Below, piece by piece: positions 34,940-46,972 of a stretch of 64,000 bases of DNA. The notes beneath the pieces are model-generated. The model had not been told where the DNA came from. It searched no databases and worked only from the letters and a program-made list of their open reading frames with translations. Origin of the DNA: Argentina anserina. Taxonomy: Eukaryota > Streptophyta > Magnoliopsida > Rosales > Rosaceae. Made by a program: the position numbers and the translations under genes. Every line of letters begins with the position of its first letter. Within the stretch, counting starts at the first letter, position 1. The stretch covers positions 22,939,555-23,003,554 of the forward strand of contig NC_065875.1 of the NCBI RefSeq assembly GCF_933775445.1, read 5' to 3'.

Positions 34940-37402
34940 TTACACACGCACGGGTTCAATGAAGAGAGAAACTATAAAATCCTTGATCCCAGTAGTGGTG
35001 AACCCGTCCTCATCATTCTTGATTAGAACTTCACTCGAACGTGCAAGATTCAATATAATTTGTAGGAAGGGCTTGGGGATTCCAGCAGTAGAGTGGAGAT
35101 GCAGCATCTCTTGGTTTAATTCTTTCCATGCAGCATCTGTTTGTTTAGTTAGCTCCATCTTCGCTTCTTCTTCCGTCACACTATATTGGTTCATGTACAC
35201 TTCCACTGCTGAGGCACGTTGTTCTTTATTTTGCACAAACTACATACACAGAAACACAGCAAGGTTAACGACAGAGAATCAGAGATGGATATGTACATAA
35301 TTGCAAGTATTTATAAGAAGCGTACCTTGTAGCCAGACATGTCATTCTGGAGTCTGCCAATTAATGAAATAGCCTTTATAATCTTAGGTTCATTTAACAC
35401 CCAATCCATTAAGTCTTTTGTGACAAGACCTCCCATTCCAACAAAGGATGTGATTGCCATGGTATAGAAGGATGTATGAAGTTCATTTGATATATATTCG
35501 TCCATTGTTGGTGTGTACTTTTCCTTAAACCATTTGGCTCTTTGGAAGTAAGCTCTGACTAGAATTTTAATCTGAGAAAATCAAAACCACGAACAACTAA
35601 ACCATACACTCAATCTTTTAGGCTCAAACCGCTCAACTAGTCTATACAGTTGAACACCTCTTTCCTTAACGTCGTTGTTTATGTACATATATAATATTGA
35701 AAACTTATATCTGTGCGCTTTCTTGCAAGTATTCAAGATAATTACCGATCGAGACTTACTGCTTCTCTTGTATAGTGGATGAGATACAAACTTCCCTCGT
35801 CTGCAAGTTTTTCTTCGAATCCAGAATAACTATCAAGAAGCCCCTTGTAACAAGCTTTCATATACTCCGGCAATTGCTCGCCAGCAGAAGTTTCCCACCT
35901 GAGCGAAAATTTGAAATTTAAATTACTAATCAGTTCACTCGATCACGTAATTCTACTTATATCGAATGGAAATAGGTTCTCAAATCAATATGAACCTATC
36001 TACAGCATGAGTGAAGAGCTCCAAGTCTTCGTATGTGCCATAGACATCGTAAACGTCATTAATGACTGTCACTAGAGCAATATAGATGCATAGTATCATC
36101 CGAGCAAAGACATATTCAGGTTCAAAGTAGGTTTCTAGAGCCCAAAAGTAGGATTCAACAATCCTGTCTCTTGCAAGAGGTAGTTTGTTTGTTAAGTCCA
36201 AGTCTCTCCACCACCTGAAAGTAAAAACCATAAATTTAGTAGAAAATACCGTATCTTGTGATCTTCAATTCGTATTTAGCATGCACCTCGTAATTATTCG
36301 ATCGTAGCTATATATAAATGTGTGTATTTAAAGTAACCTTGTCATATCACTTAGTTCTTTCTGATGTACTTTCTGCACTAGGTTGAAATCCATCTTTGCA
36401 AGATTTAGCAGAGTTTCATTGTGCGAGTCATCTTCCTCATATATAGACAGGTAATGCCTAGCTTCTAACCTTTGAAATCCCTTCCATAGTGGCTGATACA
36501 AGGCATGATTTACTTGTTTTGATAATGGAGAGCTCAACCGGGGTGCTATAGACTGGAGATGGGTTCTAGAGAAGGTCAGTGCCTCTTCAAGTACGTCTTC
36601 TCCGTGAACCCTGAGATGAGTGGCTTCATACAAGCTTAACAATCCTACCACATCACTCATTAGGGATTCCTTAAATGTCCCTCTACATTCCTTGAACTTG
36701 TTGAACACATCTACACATACATGAAACAATTGGATAAAGCAGTTTAGTGAATACTAATACACATCAACATTAGAAACTAATGAAAAAACAAACAAATGAT
36801 AAACTGATGAATCATTACCACATGAAACATTATAGCCTTGTTGTCTGAGCAATCGAAAACGGAGAGCTGTAGCATAAAGGTCATCATCATTTACCAACTG
36901 ATGCTGATTTTCACCGCCATGGGAATTCTTGTGGACTTGCTTCAACATTGCATCAATCTCATTTTCGAAATGATATGACACGCTTAAGCGTTGAATGTTA
37001 TCAACCATGTCTAATATGTACGAATCAGACTTTTTATTAACTACAACGTTTAACATTTTTTTCACCTCTTCTTTCAGTTCTTGGACACGTTGTTGAAGTT
37101 TAGTATCAATTTCCTACATACGTGGGCAAATTGGAGAAACGGAAAAAATGGTAAGTGATTCCGAAATTTACTATATATAGTTTACACACGCAATCTAATT
37201 AGACGATCCTCATTAGAAATGACTTCTATGTATATATGTATGCGTATCATCCTAACATAATTAATGTGTTACTTACCATAGAAGCATAAGACAGAAAATG
37301 ATCACCCCAAATGTTGGGGACATAAATCAACGAGTGTCGCTCAACGCCGAATGCTGATTTTGGGGTTTGTGCTTGAGATGCTAAAACTTGATGAAGAGAC
37401 AT
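34940..37402 (-). CDS. Terpene synthase, TPS-a (sesquiterpene) type, 565 aa, altered metal sites
   Basis: Seven exons: 37402-37277, 37113-36819, 36710-36338, 36214-35996, 35898-35760, 35571-35326, 35239-34940 (1698 bases, phases closed), the usual TPS-a layout. No plastid transit peptide and no RRX8W, so probably cytosolic and farnesyl diphosphate-related. Present: the N-terminal NIWGD segment, exon 3 [20 protein letters not shown], the RDR loop (LARDRIVE, residues 280-282) and WWRDLDL. Altered: the Asp-rich DDxxD motif reads NDVYD (residues 317-321; the first Asp is Asn). In the second motif (N/D)DxxSxxxE, residues 460-468, the Ser is Gly464 and the Glu is Val468. These residues hold the Mg2+ cluster that ionises the prenyl diphosphate. 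The frame, splice sites and length are otherwise intact. The enzyme may be weak, product-shifted or dead; activity cannot be predicted from sequence. Confidence 0.92.
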
Positions 37403-37424
37403 TTCGCTCGATAACAAATGAAAC

Positions 37425-37432
37425 TTATATAG
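37425..37432 (-). promoter_or_regulatory. TATA-like box close to the terpene synthase start
   Basis: The minus strand reads TATATAAG only about 25 bases upstream of the ATG, unusually close. Either the leader is extremely short or another upstream element is used. Confidence 0.35.
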
Positions 37433-37680
37433 TCAATATGATTGTATTGTAACGAACTTAAATGCAGTTCGTTTGAGTTGAAGCATGATGTTGTTTATAT
37501 CAACCGGTATATATAGTGACATAAGTGCGTTTCGAGACAATTTGTCTTTAAACTTCAGAGACGGCTCAACTGCTCAAGGGAGAGGACATTGGCGAAGGTC
37601 TCAGCCACAAAGGTACGTAGCAGATATGCACGTTTTTTATTTATTTGGTAATAGTAGCAGATATGTACGTTTTTATTTGT

Positions 37681-38760
37681 AAGAGTTTTTTTCACCAACA
37701 GTCTCTCAACTCTGGTGTACCTATCAATGTGATATCTCAACTCTTAATCGTACCAATGTGATACCCAGACTCTAGTATTGCTATCATTGAAGTACTTCCG
37801 TCAGTTTTTTTTCAACTTCTCCGTCATCTTGATGACGTGACAAGTACGTGAGGCCCACAAAGAGGGTTAAAAGATAAAATTAACCCCATCTGAGAGGAGC
37901 AATGTTTTTCCCGTCTTTTACATTGAGAAAGACACCCAACAATTCCAATTTTGGCGCCAATTTTCCCTCTCTACTCCTTAATTTGTGTTTCTTATCTAAA
38001 CTAAAGAACTACCGCCAACCAGTCGACCACAATCTGATAAAATCTAGATCAATCTCATTTTCTATTTGTACCCTAGCACTTGTTAAACTAACAGAATAAA
38101 TATAGAAATTTATATGGAACATCTCATTTCCACAATCTCATAAGAATATAGAAACGCATAACTTAACGAAATTCAAATACATGTTTAAGTACCATTAGTT
38201 GCCACCTTTTATGTTGATCTGCCATGATTTTTGCTTGTAAGAACTAATGGTACTTAAACATGTATTTGAATTTCGTTAAGTTATGCGTTTCTATATTCTT
38301 ATGAGATTGTGGAAATGAGATGTTCCATATAAATTTCTACATTTATTCTATTAGTTTAACAAGTGCTAGGGTAAAAATAGAAAATGAGATTGATCTAGGT
38401 TTTATAAGATTGTGGTCGACTAGTTGGCGGTAGTTCTTTAGTTTAGATAAGAGACACAAATTAAGGAGTAGGGAGGGAAAATTGGCGCCAAAATTGGAAT
38501 TGTTGGGTGTCTTTCTCAAGGTAAAGGGCGGGAAAAACATTGCTCCTCTCAGATGAGGTTAATTTTGTCTTTTAACCCTCTTTGTGGGCCTCACGTACTT
38601 GCCACGTCACCAAGATGACTGAGAAGTTGAAAAAAACTGACTGAAGTACTTCAATGATAGTAATACTAGAGTCTAGGTATCACATTGGTACGATTAAGAG
38701 TTGATGTATCACATTGGTAGGTACACCAGAATTGAGGGACTGTTAGTGAAAAAAACTCTT
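37681..38760. mobile_element. Foldback (long inverted repeat) element, 1080 bp
   Basis: The left arm 37681-38200 and right arm 38242-38760 are near-perfect reverse complements of about 520 bp, separated by a 41-base loop. The ends read AAGAGTTTTTTTCAC on both arms. Mirror-image open frames at 37902-38099 and 38343-38540 are shadows of the arms, not genes. The outer flanks share 'gtagcagatatgtac' (about 37654-37668 and 38771-38785), but no short clean target duplication touches the ends, so the superfamily is undecided. Confidence 0.85.
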
Positions 38761-39959
38761 TTTGCAATGGTAGCAGATATGTACCTCCCAAACTATTTTT
38801 CTGTTTTTGTTTGATTTTTCAAACTCATATGAAAAGATCAATAAAGGACAATGATATAGATAGAAACAATTGATTTTTGTTTTACTCTTTGTACCTCACC
38901 ACAAGAGTCTTTAGAACAGTACAAAACCCCAGAAAACTTGGATATGATCAAGAAGGAAGACTTGAAATTAATTAGTTTAGAAAAGAGAAAAATGATAGAT
39001 ACCCATTGAAGCAAGTCAAAGTTATTCACAAGTCATGGAGTAAAAAAAACATCATCAAAATTGTAGATTAATCACCGTGTTGGTCTCTGGGGCCATATTA
39101 CAAATTTAGGTTAAAGATATTCCTTCATTGTAATTCTTCATATAAGAATATTTGTAGATGTCTCCATATGGTAACATGGTCTCCTCTCTTCCATCCATCC
39201 ACTTTGATTTGCTCTCATTTCATGAGAAAAATTTGCAATTGTCACAAAAGTAATATAGTGCCCAGAGAATGATACCCATTTGGAGTTCATTATAAAAAAA
39301 AAACCCAAAAATTTAAAACCGATTAAAATGTGAAATCAATTTCGATGGTACTAAATTGAAGAGTAGAGAGGGAGGAGTCTCATCGGCTCATATTCAAACT
39401 ACCAAAAATTACTAAAATTCATCATGTGTGTTGTGTAGAGCTAGTTGAGAGGAGAAAGAAATCTCGCCACATGTAGATCGAAAAGAGAGTTTATATATAT
39501 ATATATATTATTTATTTATTTAATAGGGAAAACTGCCTTTAATTTATTGAAATCAAACTAACAAAGCAGGGGGACAAAATAAGAGACCTCATATGTCTGA
39601 TAAGCTCCAACAAAGAGAATAAACAAAAGCTCAATCCGGCATGTGTACACTCATCCATGTAAAACTATATATATAAAAAACTCGTAGAAAATAGCAAACT
39701 CTCTGCCAAGAAACTCTTAATTAAAGGACGTGATGAAGCTGGTAGCATTGACAGACAGTTGTGAGATACCAAGGATAGAGAAAATAGACACATCGTAATG
39801 TTTCTTGTAAGGATGAAAAGAATGCAGAGCAGACTCTCTGAATAATTCCAAAAGATGACGTTAGGCTTCCAACACATTAAAATCTTACATTCGAAACGCA
39901 TCAGATTCCTAGTGATCTAAATAAACCAAATTAGATTACAGGAGACTAAAAACCTAGGT
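38761..39959. other. Intergenic DNA
   Basis: AT-rich with no gene seen. It contains a LINE-like tail near 39516-39625. Confidence 0.45.
39500..39625 (-). mobile_element. Probable truncated LINE tail
   Basis: The minus strand reads a short 3' UTR-like segment ending in 'AATAAATAAATAATATATATA'. Same orientation and layout as the fragments near 5440, 24450 and 27609. Confidence 0.3.
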
Positions 39960-40534
39960 AGCACGGACACGTGCTCATGGCACCGTATTGCGTGTCAGAC
40001 ACGGACACGGACACGCTCGGACACACGTGGACACGTGAACTAACTTCGCACACGACCCGGACACGCGAGTATCAAAATCGGACACGCGGACACGCATCAA
40101 CTCATAATAAAAATGAAAGTGCTTATGGTGAGAATCGAACCTTGGTCATCAAAGGCACTCAACAACTCCTCAACCATTCTAACAAATTCAGTTTTTGTTA
40201 TATTTATGCACACTTTAATATATATAAGAAGAGAAACTCGTGATAAAAATAAGAATGCTTGTAGTGGGATTCGAACCTTGGTTATCTAAGGTACTTATCA
40301 AGTCCTTAGCCATTCTAACAAGTTATGTTTTCATTATTTTAATGCACATTTTGACATATATATACATTTAAAATTCTAAATACTTTCAAATTTATAAAAT
40401 AATTTTTTAAATAAACATATATATATATATATATATTAAAAATAATATTTAATTAACGTGTTCACCACGTGTCCGTGTCTAAAAAAATTTATATATGCCG
40501 TGTCTACGTATCGAATCGTGTCCGTGTCCGTGCT
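39960..40534. mobile_element. MITE, 575 bp, hAT-like, with ACGGACACG-rich ends
   Basis: The ends read AGCACGGACACG and its reverse complement CGTGTCCGTGCT. Flanks are ACCTAGGT (39952-39959) and ACTTAGGT (40535-40542), an 8-bp target duplication with one mismatch, typical of hAT elements. Both ends carry repeated GGACACG motifs. The interior holds two copies of a block with an 'ATTCGAACC'-type motif (see the finding on tRNA-like boxes). No coding capacity. Confidence 0.75.
40100..40365 (+). repeat. Internal direct duplication of about 135 bp in the MITE
   Basis: Copy 1 begins near 40100 and copy 2 near 40230. Each contains 'aactc..gataaaaat', 'ggt/gggattcgaaccttggt', 'aaggcac/aaggtac', 'ccattctaacaa' and 'atgcaca'. 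Confidence 0.75.
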
Positions 40535-40542
40535 ACTTAGGT

Positions 40543-41753
40543 AGCTATACTCATGCCAACAAGCGCTTAGGCAAGATTACGTATGAGTAGGAAGCTTTTC
40601 TTCCAGGTTGTAGATATAAATTACGTGTAAGCCTCATAATCGCACCTTAATTATTCAACCCAACAATGCCTTAGTATCTTAATCGCACTCGTATGCGTAT
40701 GTATTGTGCCCCTGCTCCATCACCAACAGTTTACAATTCATGTTCCGTATGACTTGACCCAAAAAAATTACGGATAAACGACTTGACGTGATGTTAAGTG
40801 TCACGTACCGTCACCAGCCGGCCGGTTATGCTAAGATAATAGAGCAACGTAATTAGGTTATAGTCTTCGCGAGTCGCGGCAAGGATTATGATGAGACAAA
40901 CAGAAATAGTTAGAAGATGACGAAGCAGTGGCGGCAATCCTGTTATCAACTTGATTAAGCATTTAAACATGTTGTAACACCTACGAAACGTTTTTTAAAA
41001 AAATTTTCTATTAGTAGTTTTTTTTTCCTTCTGCAGATTGCGAGTGTAACGATATGTATAGTGCGACTGCAATTATTATAATTGTTTTTCAGTCTTCCTA
41101 ATCTCTAGATATAAAAATATAAGTGACAACCCAAAAATACTTCTAACGAATATAATAACAATAATAATATGATGATGAGGGTTAACGGTCCTAATATATA
41201 TATATATATATATATATATTGTAAATTGACCTGGAAACACATATCATATTTTGATACGTTAAGACTAGTGACACAAGAGAAAGACACGTGACCAAATTAT
41301 TATTGGTCCAGTTTATCTTCTCTCTAACTGGCAATAGCTAGATAGTTGTACTAAATTATTATTGGTCAAGTTTCTCTTCTCAAAACTGTTTAGTGTTTAC
41401 AATTTATTGCATGCTGGCGTGACAACGCCGTGGGCAATGAATTGTTTGAGAGGAAGCAAATTCCCGGAGCACCCCTAATTTGACCGCATTATGCCCATGC
41501 CAGTGTCAGCTAGATAAACAGGCAGAGTGATATATGAAAAGCAAGTACGTATGATATGATGATATGATTAAATTTCATACATTAAATTTTAAAACATTAA
41601 TTTTAGTACATCAGATGATATAATTAGCTAAACGTCATGTTAGTAAGGTCATTAGTTTGTGTGACGGCCGTCCTAAAAATAAAATGGTCAGAGACCCTCT
41701 ACATCTATTTTGCTTCTTATCACAACCTCTTTAGTCATGACCTCACTCCACAT
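40543..41753. other. Intergenic DNA
   Basis: No gene seen. An AT microsatellite lies at 41191-41219. Confidence 0.45.
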
Positions 41754-42242
41754 TAGGGGTGGGCACGAGACGGGATGAGACGGGACGAGGCTCATCCCAC
41801 GTCCTGTTCCACTCTTTTGAATTGGGACGCGATCGGGACGGGACGAGGGTTTTTAAGAATGCATCACACTCGGGATTAATCCCGGTTGGGACGGGACGGG
41901 ACAAATCCACCTTCCTATGAAGTTAAATAAAAACCTATATTTTTACTTTTTCATTAACAAAGTAACATTTAATAATGAAATTTTAACAAAAAAATACATA
42001 TTATGTTCAAAAAATTATAATTTACCATTATTATTTGAGTTGATAGAATTTTGAAGTTATTAAGAACATAAATTAGTTTCATTTTCATACAAATATATAA
42101 GAATTTTTAAGTTTTCATTAAAAGTGGGACGGGACGGGACGAAGCGGGATAGAAATTATTCGTCTCACGTCCCATCCCACCATTATGAAATGGGACGGGA
42201 TCGGGACGGGAACGAGATTTCCGTTTTTTATGTCCACCCCTA
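41754..42242. mobile_element. hAT MITE, 489 bp, with GGGACGGGAC subterminal repeats
   Basis: The ends read TAGGGGTGGGCA and, on the other strand, TAGGGGTGGACA. The flanks carry the perfect 8-bp duplication CTCCACAT (41746-41753 and 42243-42250). GGGACGGGAC-type motifs cluster near both ends, in inverted orientation at the left, as expected of transposase binding repeats. The centre is AT-rich. No coding capacity. Its end sequence matches that of the 2-kb element at 9547, so one hAT source may have moved both. Confidence 0.92.
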
Positions 42243-42250
42243 CTCCACAT

Positions 42251-43792
42251 CCCTGCCCCCAACCCCACCACTAGCCTCTAGCCCTCTACTACCATCTTTG
42301 CCCTTCAAGGAGGGAATTACATGAAAGCATTACTCAACCACCACAACCAGCGGAGGCTGTTATGGCAGAGACCGAGACTTATCTCTCCAACTAATCATGT
42401 TTCACCCTTATGAAGGAAATATCTTTTAACATAAATCTACCTTAAATCTAATATAATATATATTCATTATTATTTACCTTAAAGCTTTATCATTATTATA
42501 TATGTAATAAACACTCTCTTCTTTATTCTCTCACGTGTTTTCCAAGGCGAGTTCTGCAATGCACCGTGACCATACGGAGCCCTTAATTTGTCTTATTACG
42601 TGTCGCTCAACAATTAGTGTAGAGGCCTGGTCCCACCATTTCCCTATCTTTCCCTCATTTTTCTTCCAACGCGCGCGTTGGGCAATCTATTGCATTCTCT
42701 CGGCTCACTTGAGTTGTATTGAGCCGAATGGAGCAACAAATCGATTTTACTAGTATCAGTTAATTGCTTTGATTTATTTACTTAGTTATTTTTGGGTCGG
42801 TGTGGAGCAGTGCGAATTATGGTCTCGGGTCTCGATTTGTTACGGACTTACGGGTTCCCTTCGGCTCAATACAACTTTAGTGAGCTGAGAAGATAAGATC
42901 TGAGGTGCTACACGCGCCAGGAGCCGAATCAATGGACATCAGCTGGGTCATACATGGGCCATGCCTCTCCACCAATCAGTAATTGACACGTAATAAAATA
43001 AACAAGGGGCTCATCCGGGTAACGGTGCATTCCAGCCGTTGCCGTTTTCCAAAAGCTCAATGTTTTTTTTCAAAAGCACAAAGCACTTTTCTATGTTTCA
43101 AAAGCACGATGAATATAGCTTTTGAATTCCAGCTGTCAGTGAAATCTATTCTAACTAAAAACAGCTTTTAAAAATTTTACCAAACACATTTCTTTTTTCC
43201 AAAAGCTAAGTAGTCTCCCACATATTGCAGTCTCCATTTTCTTTTATTTTTAAGAAACAACCATCATCATTTCTGACTTTCTGTCTTAGTAGACGAGGTC
43301 GGCCTGTAAAATGGGTCTGGCCGGGTGCATGATGGCCTTACCCGGCCCCGAAGCTCATCTATGATCAAATATATATTTCTGTTTGATGATTCTTTGAGTC
43401 AATTTTTATTTTTATTTTTAAATCTGGGAACCCAATTTTCAGGTCCCCTACAAAGATTATGTATGCTTGATAGCGGGTAGCAAACTAGCAATGCCAAAGA
43501 AAGAAAAGCTTCATGGATGTACAATTATTCATGGCACTTGTGCATTTCTGAGAGCCGTTTGATAATCGTTTTATTAGATTTTGTTCGAGCAAACCCATAA
43601 GTTGCCAACTGGAATTGAAATAGAAGAAGAAGAAGAAGAAAATGATGGACGAACTACTTGGTAGCTTGGTGTTTGGCAGAATCAACACAATTCAAGAATG
43701 GCAGCATCAAATAACTAAGTCCTTAGTCTAACTAAGAACTAGTTTGATTGTATTTGACTTTGGTCCAATCAGTGACATAATTTGATTATAAT
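42251..43792. other. Intergenic DNA with an inverted repeat
   Basis: No gene. It contains the hairpin at 42690-42895, a stretch at about 43020-43205 with repeated 'caaaagca' and 'accaaacaca' motifs that looks like another small MITE, and a short GAA array at 43621-43640. Confidence 0.45.
42692..42895. repeat. Inverted repeat, about 35-bp arms
   Basis: 'cggctcacttgagttgtatt' then 'gagccgaatgg' at about 42700-42731 pairs with 'cccttcggctcaatacaac' then 'tttagtgagctgagaag' at about 42857-42893, with a loop of about 125 bases. Possibly the core of a decayed MITE. Confidence 0.65.
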
Positions 43793-45916
43793 TTAAGTGT
43801 AGAAACGATATGTCGATGCGTCAGTGACGATGTTCCTCAAACCACCAATGGTGGAGGCCAACATAATGAATACTCCAACGAATATGGAAGCCTACACAAA
43901 ACAGTCATATATGAATGTCAAACAACTTATCTCTGTGTCTATATTATATTGTTCCGAAGATATGAAGGATATATGAGATATCTAATTTGTTTACCCAGTT
44001 GATGAACCAGTTGGTGCTGAATCTCTTTGGTTTCTTAATAACCAGCCACATTATACTAGGAAGCTGTAAAATCATCATGCTCAAGATGATTAGATTCTTG
44101 CTGATGTTAGTAAGATTAAAAAGAAAAGAGAGGGTGAGTGAGAGAAAGACTTACAAAGTATGAAGTCGGGGCAAAACCAAATCCGCCGAAGAAACCAAGA
44201 AGGTCTCCAAAGAAAGGGAAGGTGACTCCAGCAAACAATGTGAATGCTGAAAGAGAGGGAAGTACTCGAGGTTTATAACTTTATATCAAATGATTAAGTC
44301 ACTTGAGGTTTGACTTGTATTATACATATTATGATTATCCTTACCAACATAAGCTGATCTAGCAACTAATCTAAGTACCAATCCAGGTGGGAAGTTCAAT
44401 TTTTTCATCATCATCCTCTCTAACAAGTCAAAAACCGGCATGGCAAAAACCTACACACAGTTTTTCAGTTACATTCATATCCCTAAGGCCATAAATATCA
44501 TTTGATAAACAAATTTGGTGATCGACTGTAGTAGTACCACTTTACCTGATAGCTGCCAATAACATGGATAACAACCATTAAATTTGCAGATGCAATAAGC
44601 CAAGAAGGTCTCTTGAGGTCGACTAGAACATTATCAGCAACATCTTGCCCAAAAGCCCAGTAACCGATGAGGGCAACCGGAAAATAGCAGATTGCATTAA
44701 TAATATAAGCTCCGATGGCGCCTTTCCACATGGGTATTCTTGAAGGCCGCTCTGGAGTTGATGGCATTGTTGCCTGAATTTCAAGAGCCACAGCATGTCC
44801 AGCAAATGCAAAGGAGATTTGGCCAAGTGAATTGAACACCCGGAACATGTAATCAACTGAGCTAGTTTTCTTGTATGCATAGCTAACATCATCGACCGGG
44901 CCTCTGCTTAAGCAACCAGCCCAAGCAATTGTTGAATAACTACACAGTAATAAGAACATCAAGATTAGTACATGTTTTGTCTATTCTGTGATAATTTTTA
45001 TTTTAGCCAACTGAAAGATTTGGTGATGCTATGATCCTATCACAGACAAATTTGTCTAACTAAAAGACGTTTCTAAGTAGAGAGTTGTACCAAACAAAAC
45101 TACTAAATAGACTTTGTCCTTAACTCCAAGAAAAGTTGTAAAGTTAGAAGTTAGACAAAGAACTCTATGTACCTTAGTGACATGATGGCTGCTGCTAGAG
45201 AAACACCAGCGACAGAGTTGAAATTGGGAAGCTGAGAAAGGAAGAAATGAATGGAACCAAACATCAAAATCCAGTAGGATTGCTTGATCGGTGTGCAACT
45301 GGTACATGCCATCTCCATAAACTGCTTGAGACACTTTCCTCCAGTGACCATGTACACTATGTCACACCCAACTTGGACAATTAACTGCTGAGGAAGCACG
45401 ATCCATGGCCCTAGCTTAGGACCGAAGGCATGGCGACTGAGGTCTACGTATCGATCAAAGCGAACCCCTGGAACACATTCGTGGAGTTGTATCATCTGCC
45501 ACATTGTGTTCAAGGTCATGCACCAAGATACTGCTAGTACCATTGTCCCTGGACCCCTGACATGGTGAAAAAAAAAAGGGTATAAAGACTTTGGTCTTCA
45601 AGTACAAGAGCCCTAGCCAGTTTAGTTAAGTAGTTTGAGAGAACGTTCAGTATAGTACCATCCTAAGTAGGCCATGGCATATGGTAGGCTGAGGACACCG
45701 GCGCCTATCATGGCGGTGACGGTGTGGAAGGTGGAGTACCACCATTTGGCTCCGCGCGTGGTGTCTGTCTCCTCCTTCCATTTGTGGTCTGAAAGAGCTT
45801 CCTGTTGCTAGAGTTCGGAACATAGAAATCAGACAAACAGTGTGAATACCAAGTGTATGATTGTGTGAGTAAAGGGTGGTAGTGCTCACCTTTGGAGGAG
45901 GAGAAGTTGAAACCAT
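43793..45916 (-). CDS. Lysine/histidine transporter (LHT) amino-acid permease, 439 aa
   Basis: Eight exons: 45916-45890, 45807-45659, 45556-45173, 44939-44546, 44450-44345, 44246-44155, 44063-43995, 43891-43793 (1320 bases, phases closed). AAAP family; LHT1-type proteins import amino acids with protons across the plasma membrane, in root uptake, leaf mesophyll loading and transport of the ethylene precursor ACC. Seen: acidic hydrophilic N terminus ([23 protein letters not shown]), first helix [119 protein letters not shown] and the closing helix [17 protein letters not shown]. About ten membrane helices. Length is close to LHT1 (about 446). Subtype within the LHT family is not certain. Confidence 0.93.
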
Positions 45917-45976
45917 CTTTTTAGCAATGGAAACACAGAAGCACTTTCAGTGAGGGAGTTCAGTGACCGTCAGCAT

Positions 45977-45984
45977 CTATATAG
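45977..45984 (-). promoter_or_regulatory. TATA box of the LHT gene
   Basis: The minus strand reads CCCTATATAG about 60 bases upstream of the ATG at 45916, giving a short leader of about 30 bases. Confidence 0.55.
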
Positions 45985-45989
45985 GGCTC

Positions 45990-46972
45990 AGTGACCTGAA
46001 AAGTTAAGCCATAAAGCCAGTGTTAGAAATGGAACATAAAAGGGAAATGTTTACAGCCTACCACAACAGGTGCTTTTGAGACTAATAAGATAAGTATAGG
46101 AGACGAACTCATGCAGGAAGCAGTAAATATTTTAAGTTGTACCAACATATCTATTTGCATATATATTGGGAAAAGATGGCAACCCACTACTTGAGCTAGT
46201 TTTCTGAAGCAAATAATTATGATATACTAATCAACTCACTAAATGACCCCAAACCATGGAATTTTGAAGGACCCCATTTTCTAAAGCCCCTTGAAGCTCA
46301 ACCATCAATTTTCTTTCACAAAAAGACCTTTTATGCAATTATATAATTTTGCTATCCTTGTTTTGAACCAATGATGAATATTGTGTGTTGGTTGGTGAAT
46401 GGATCCTTCCCAAAATCAATCAGTACAATTATAACACAGTGGTTTTACATAGAGGGCATTAGTTTTTGGGGGTAATGATTAAAGGCAATGGATGCTCTTC
46501 AAGTCTTCGTGCTTGTTGGTGGTGTCTTTTTTGGTAATGAATTGGTGGTGTCTTATTCCTTCTTCCTTTAACTTTAAAGTGTCCCCAGTCACTTTGGGAG
46601 CCCAGAGGCGACTGCAAGCCACTGCTTACCACAAAATTAAAGGTAAGCATCGTATTTAGTAAAATCTTACGCCCAATTAACGTCATGTTTATCACTTGAT
46701 GATCATACCAGAAATGCAACCGGGGATTAAAATTGTACGACCAAATATCCCAGAAAAAATAACTGTCCCTCTCCATAACCTTTAGGCAATGCCGAGGACC
46801 AAGAAGTGTGGCTTCTTTCTCAGTTTTCAGCCTGTTTGCTCAACCAGGGGTCTATAATTAGCAGGAGTCTACCAGCATCTTTGCTAATGCTAAATAGAGA
46901 CTTGCTTAGATAAATAAGATTTATCTGAAAGTTTTATTCCAGTTTACTATTACCAATTCTAACAAATACTTG
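45990..46972. other. LHT upstream and MED25 downstream DNA
   Basis: No coding signal. The left part is the LHT promoter region and the right part contains the MED25 3' UTR. Confidence 0.5.

Noticed and set aside
37902..38540. Two similar 65-codon frames on opposite strands
   Set aside because: They are mirror images of the foldback arms, not a gene pair.
40255..40300. Possible tRNA gene at GGGATTCGAACC
   Set aside because: No cloverleaf, anticodon arm or acceptor stem could be built; it is a motif inside a MITE.
42124..42324. MGRDGTKRDRN-type frame
   Set aside because: It reads through the GGGACGGGAC repeats of the hAT MITE and into flanking DNA.
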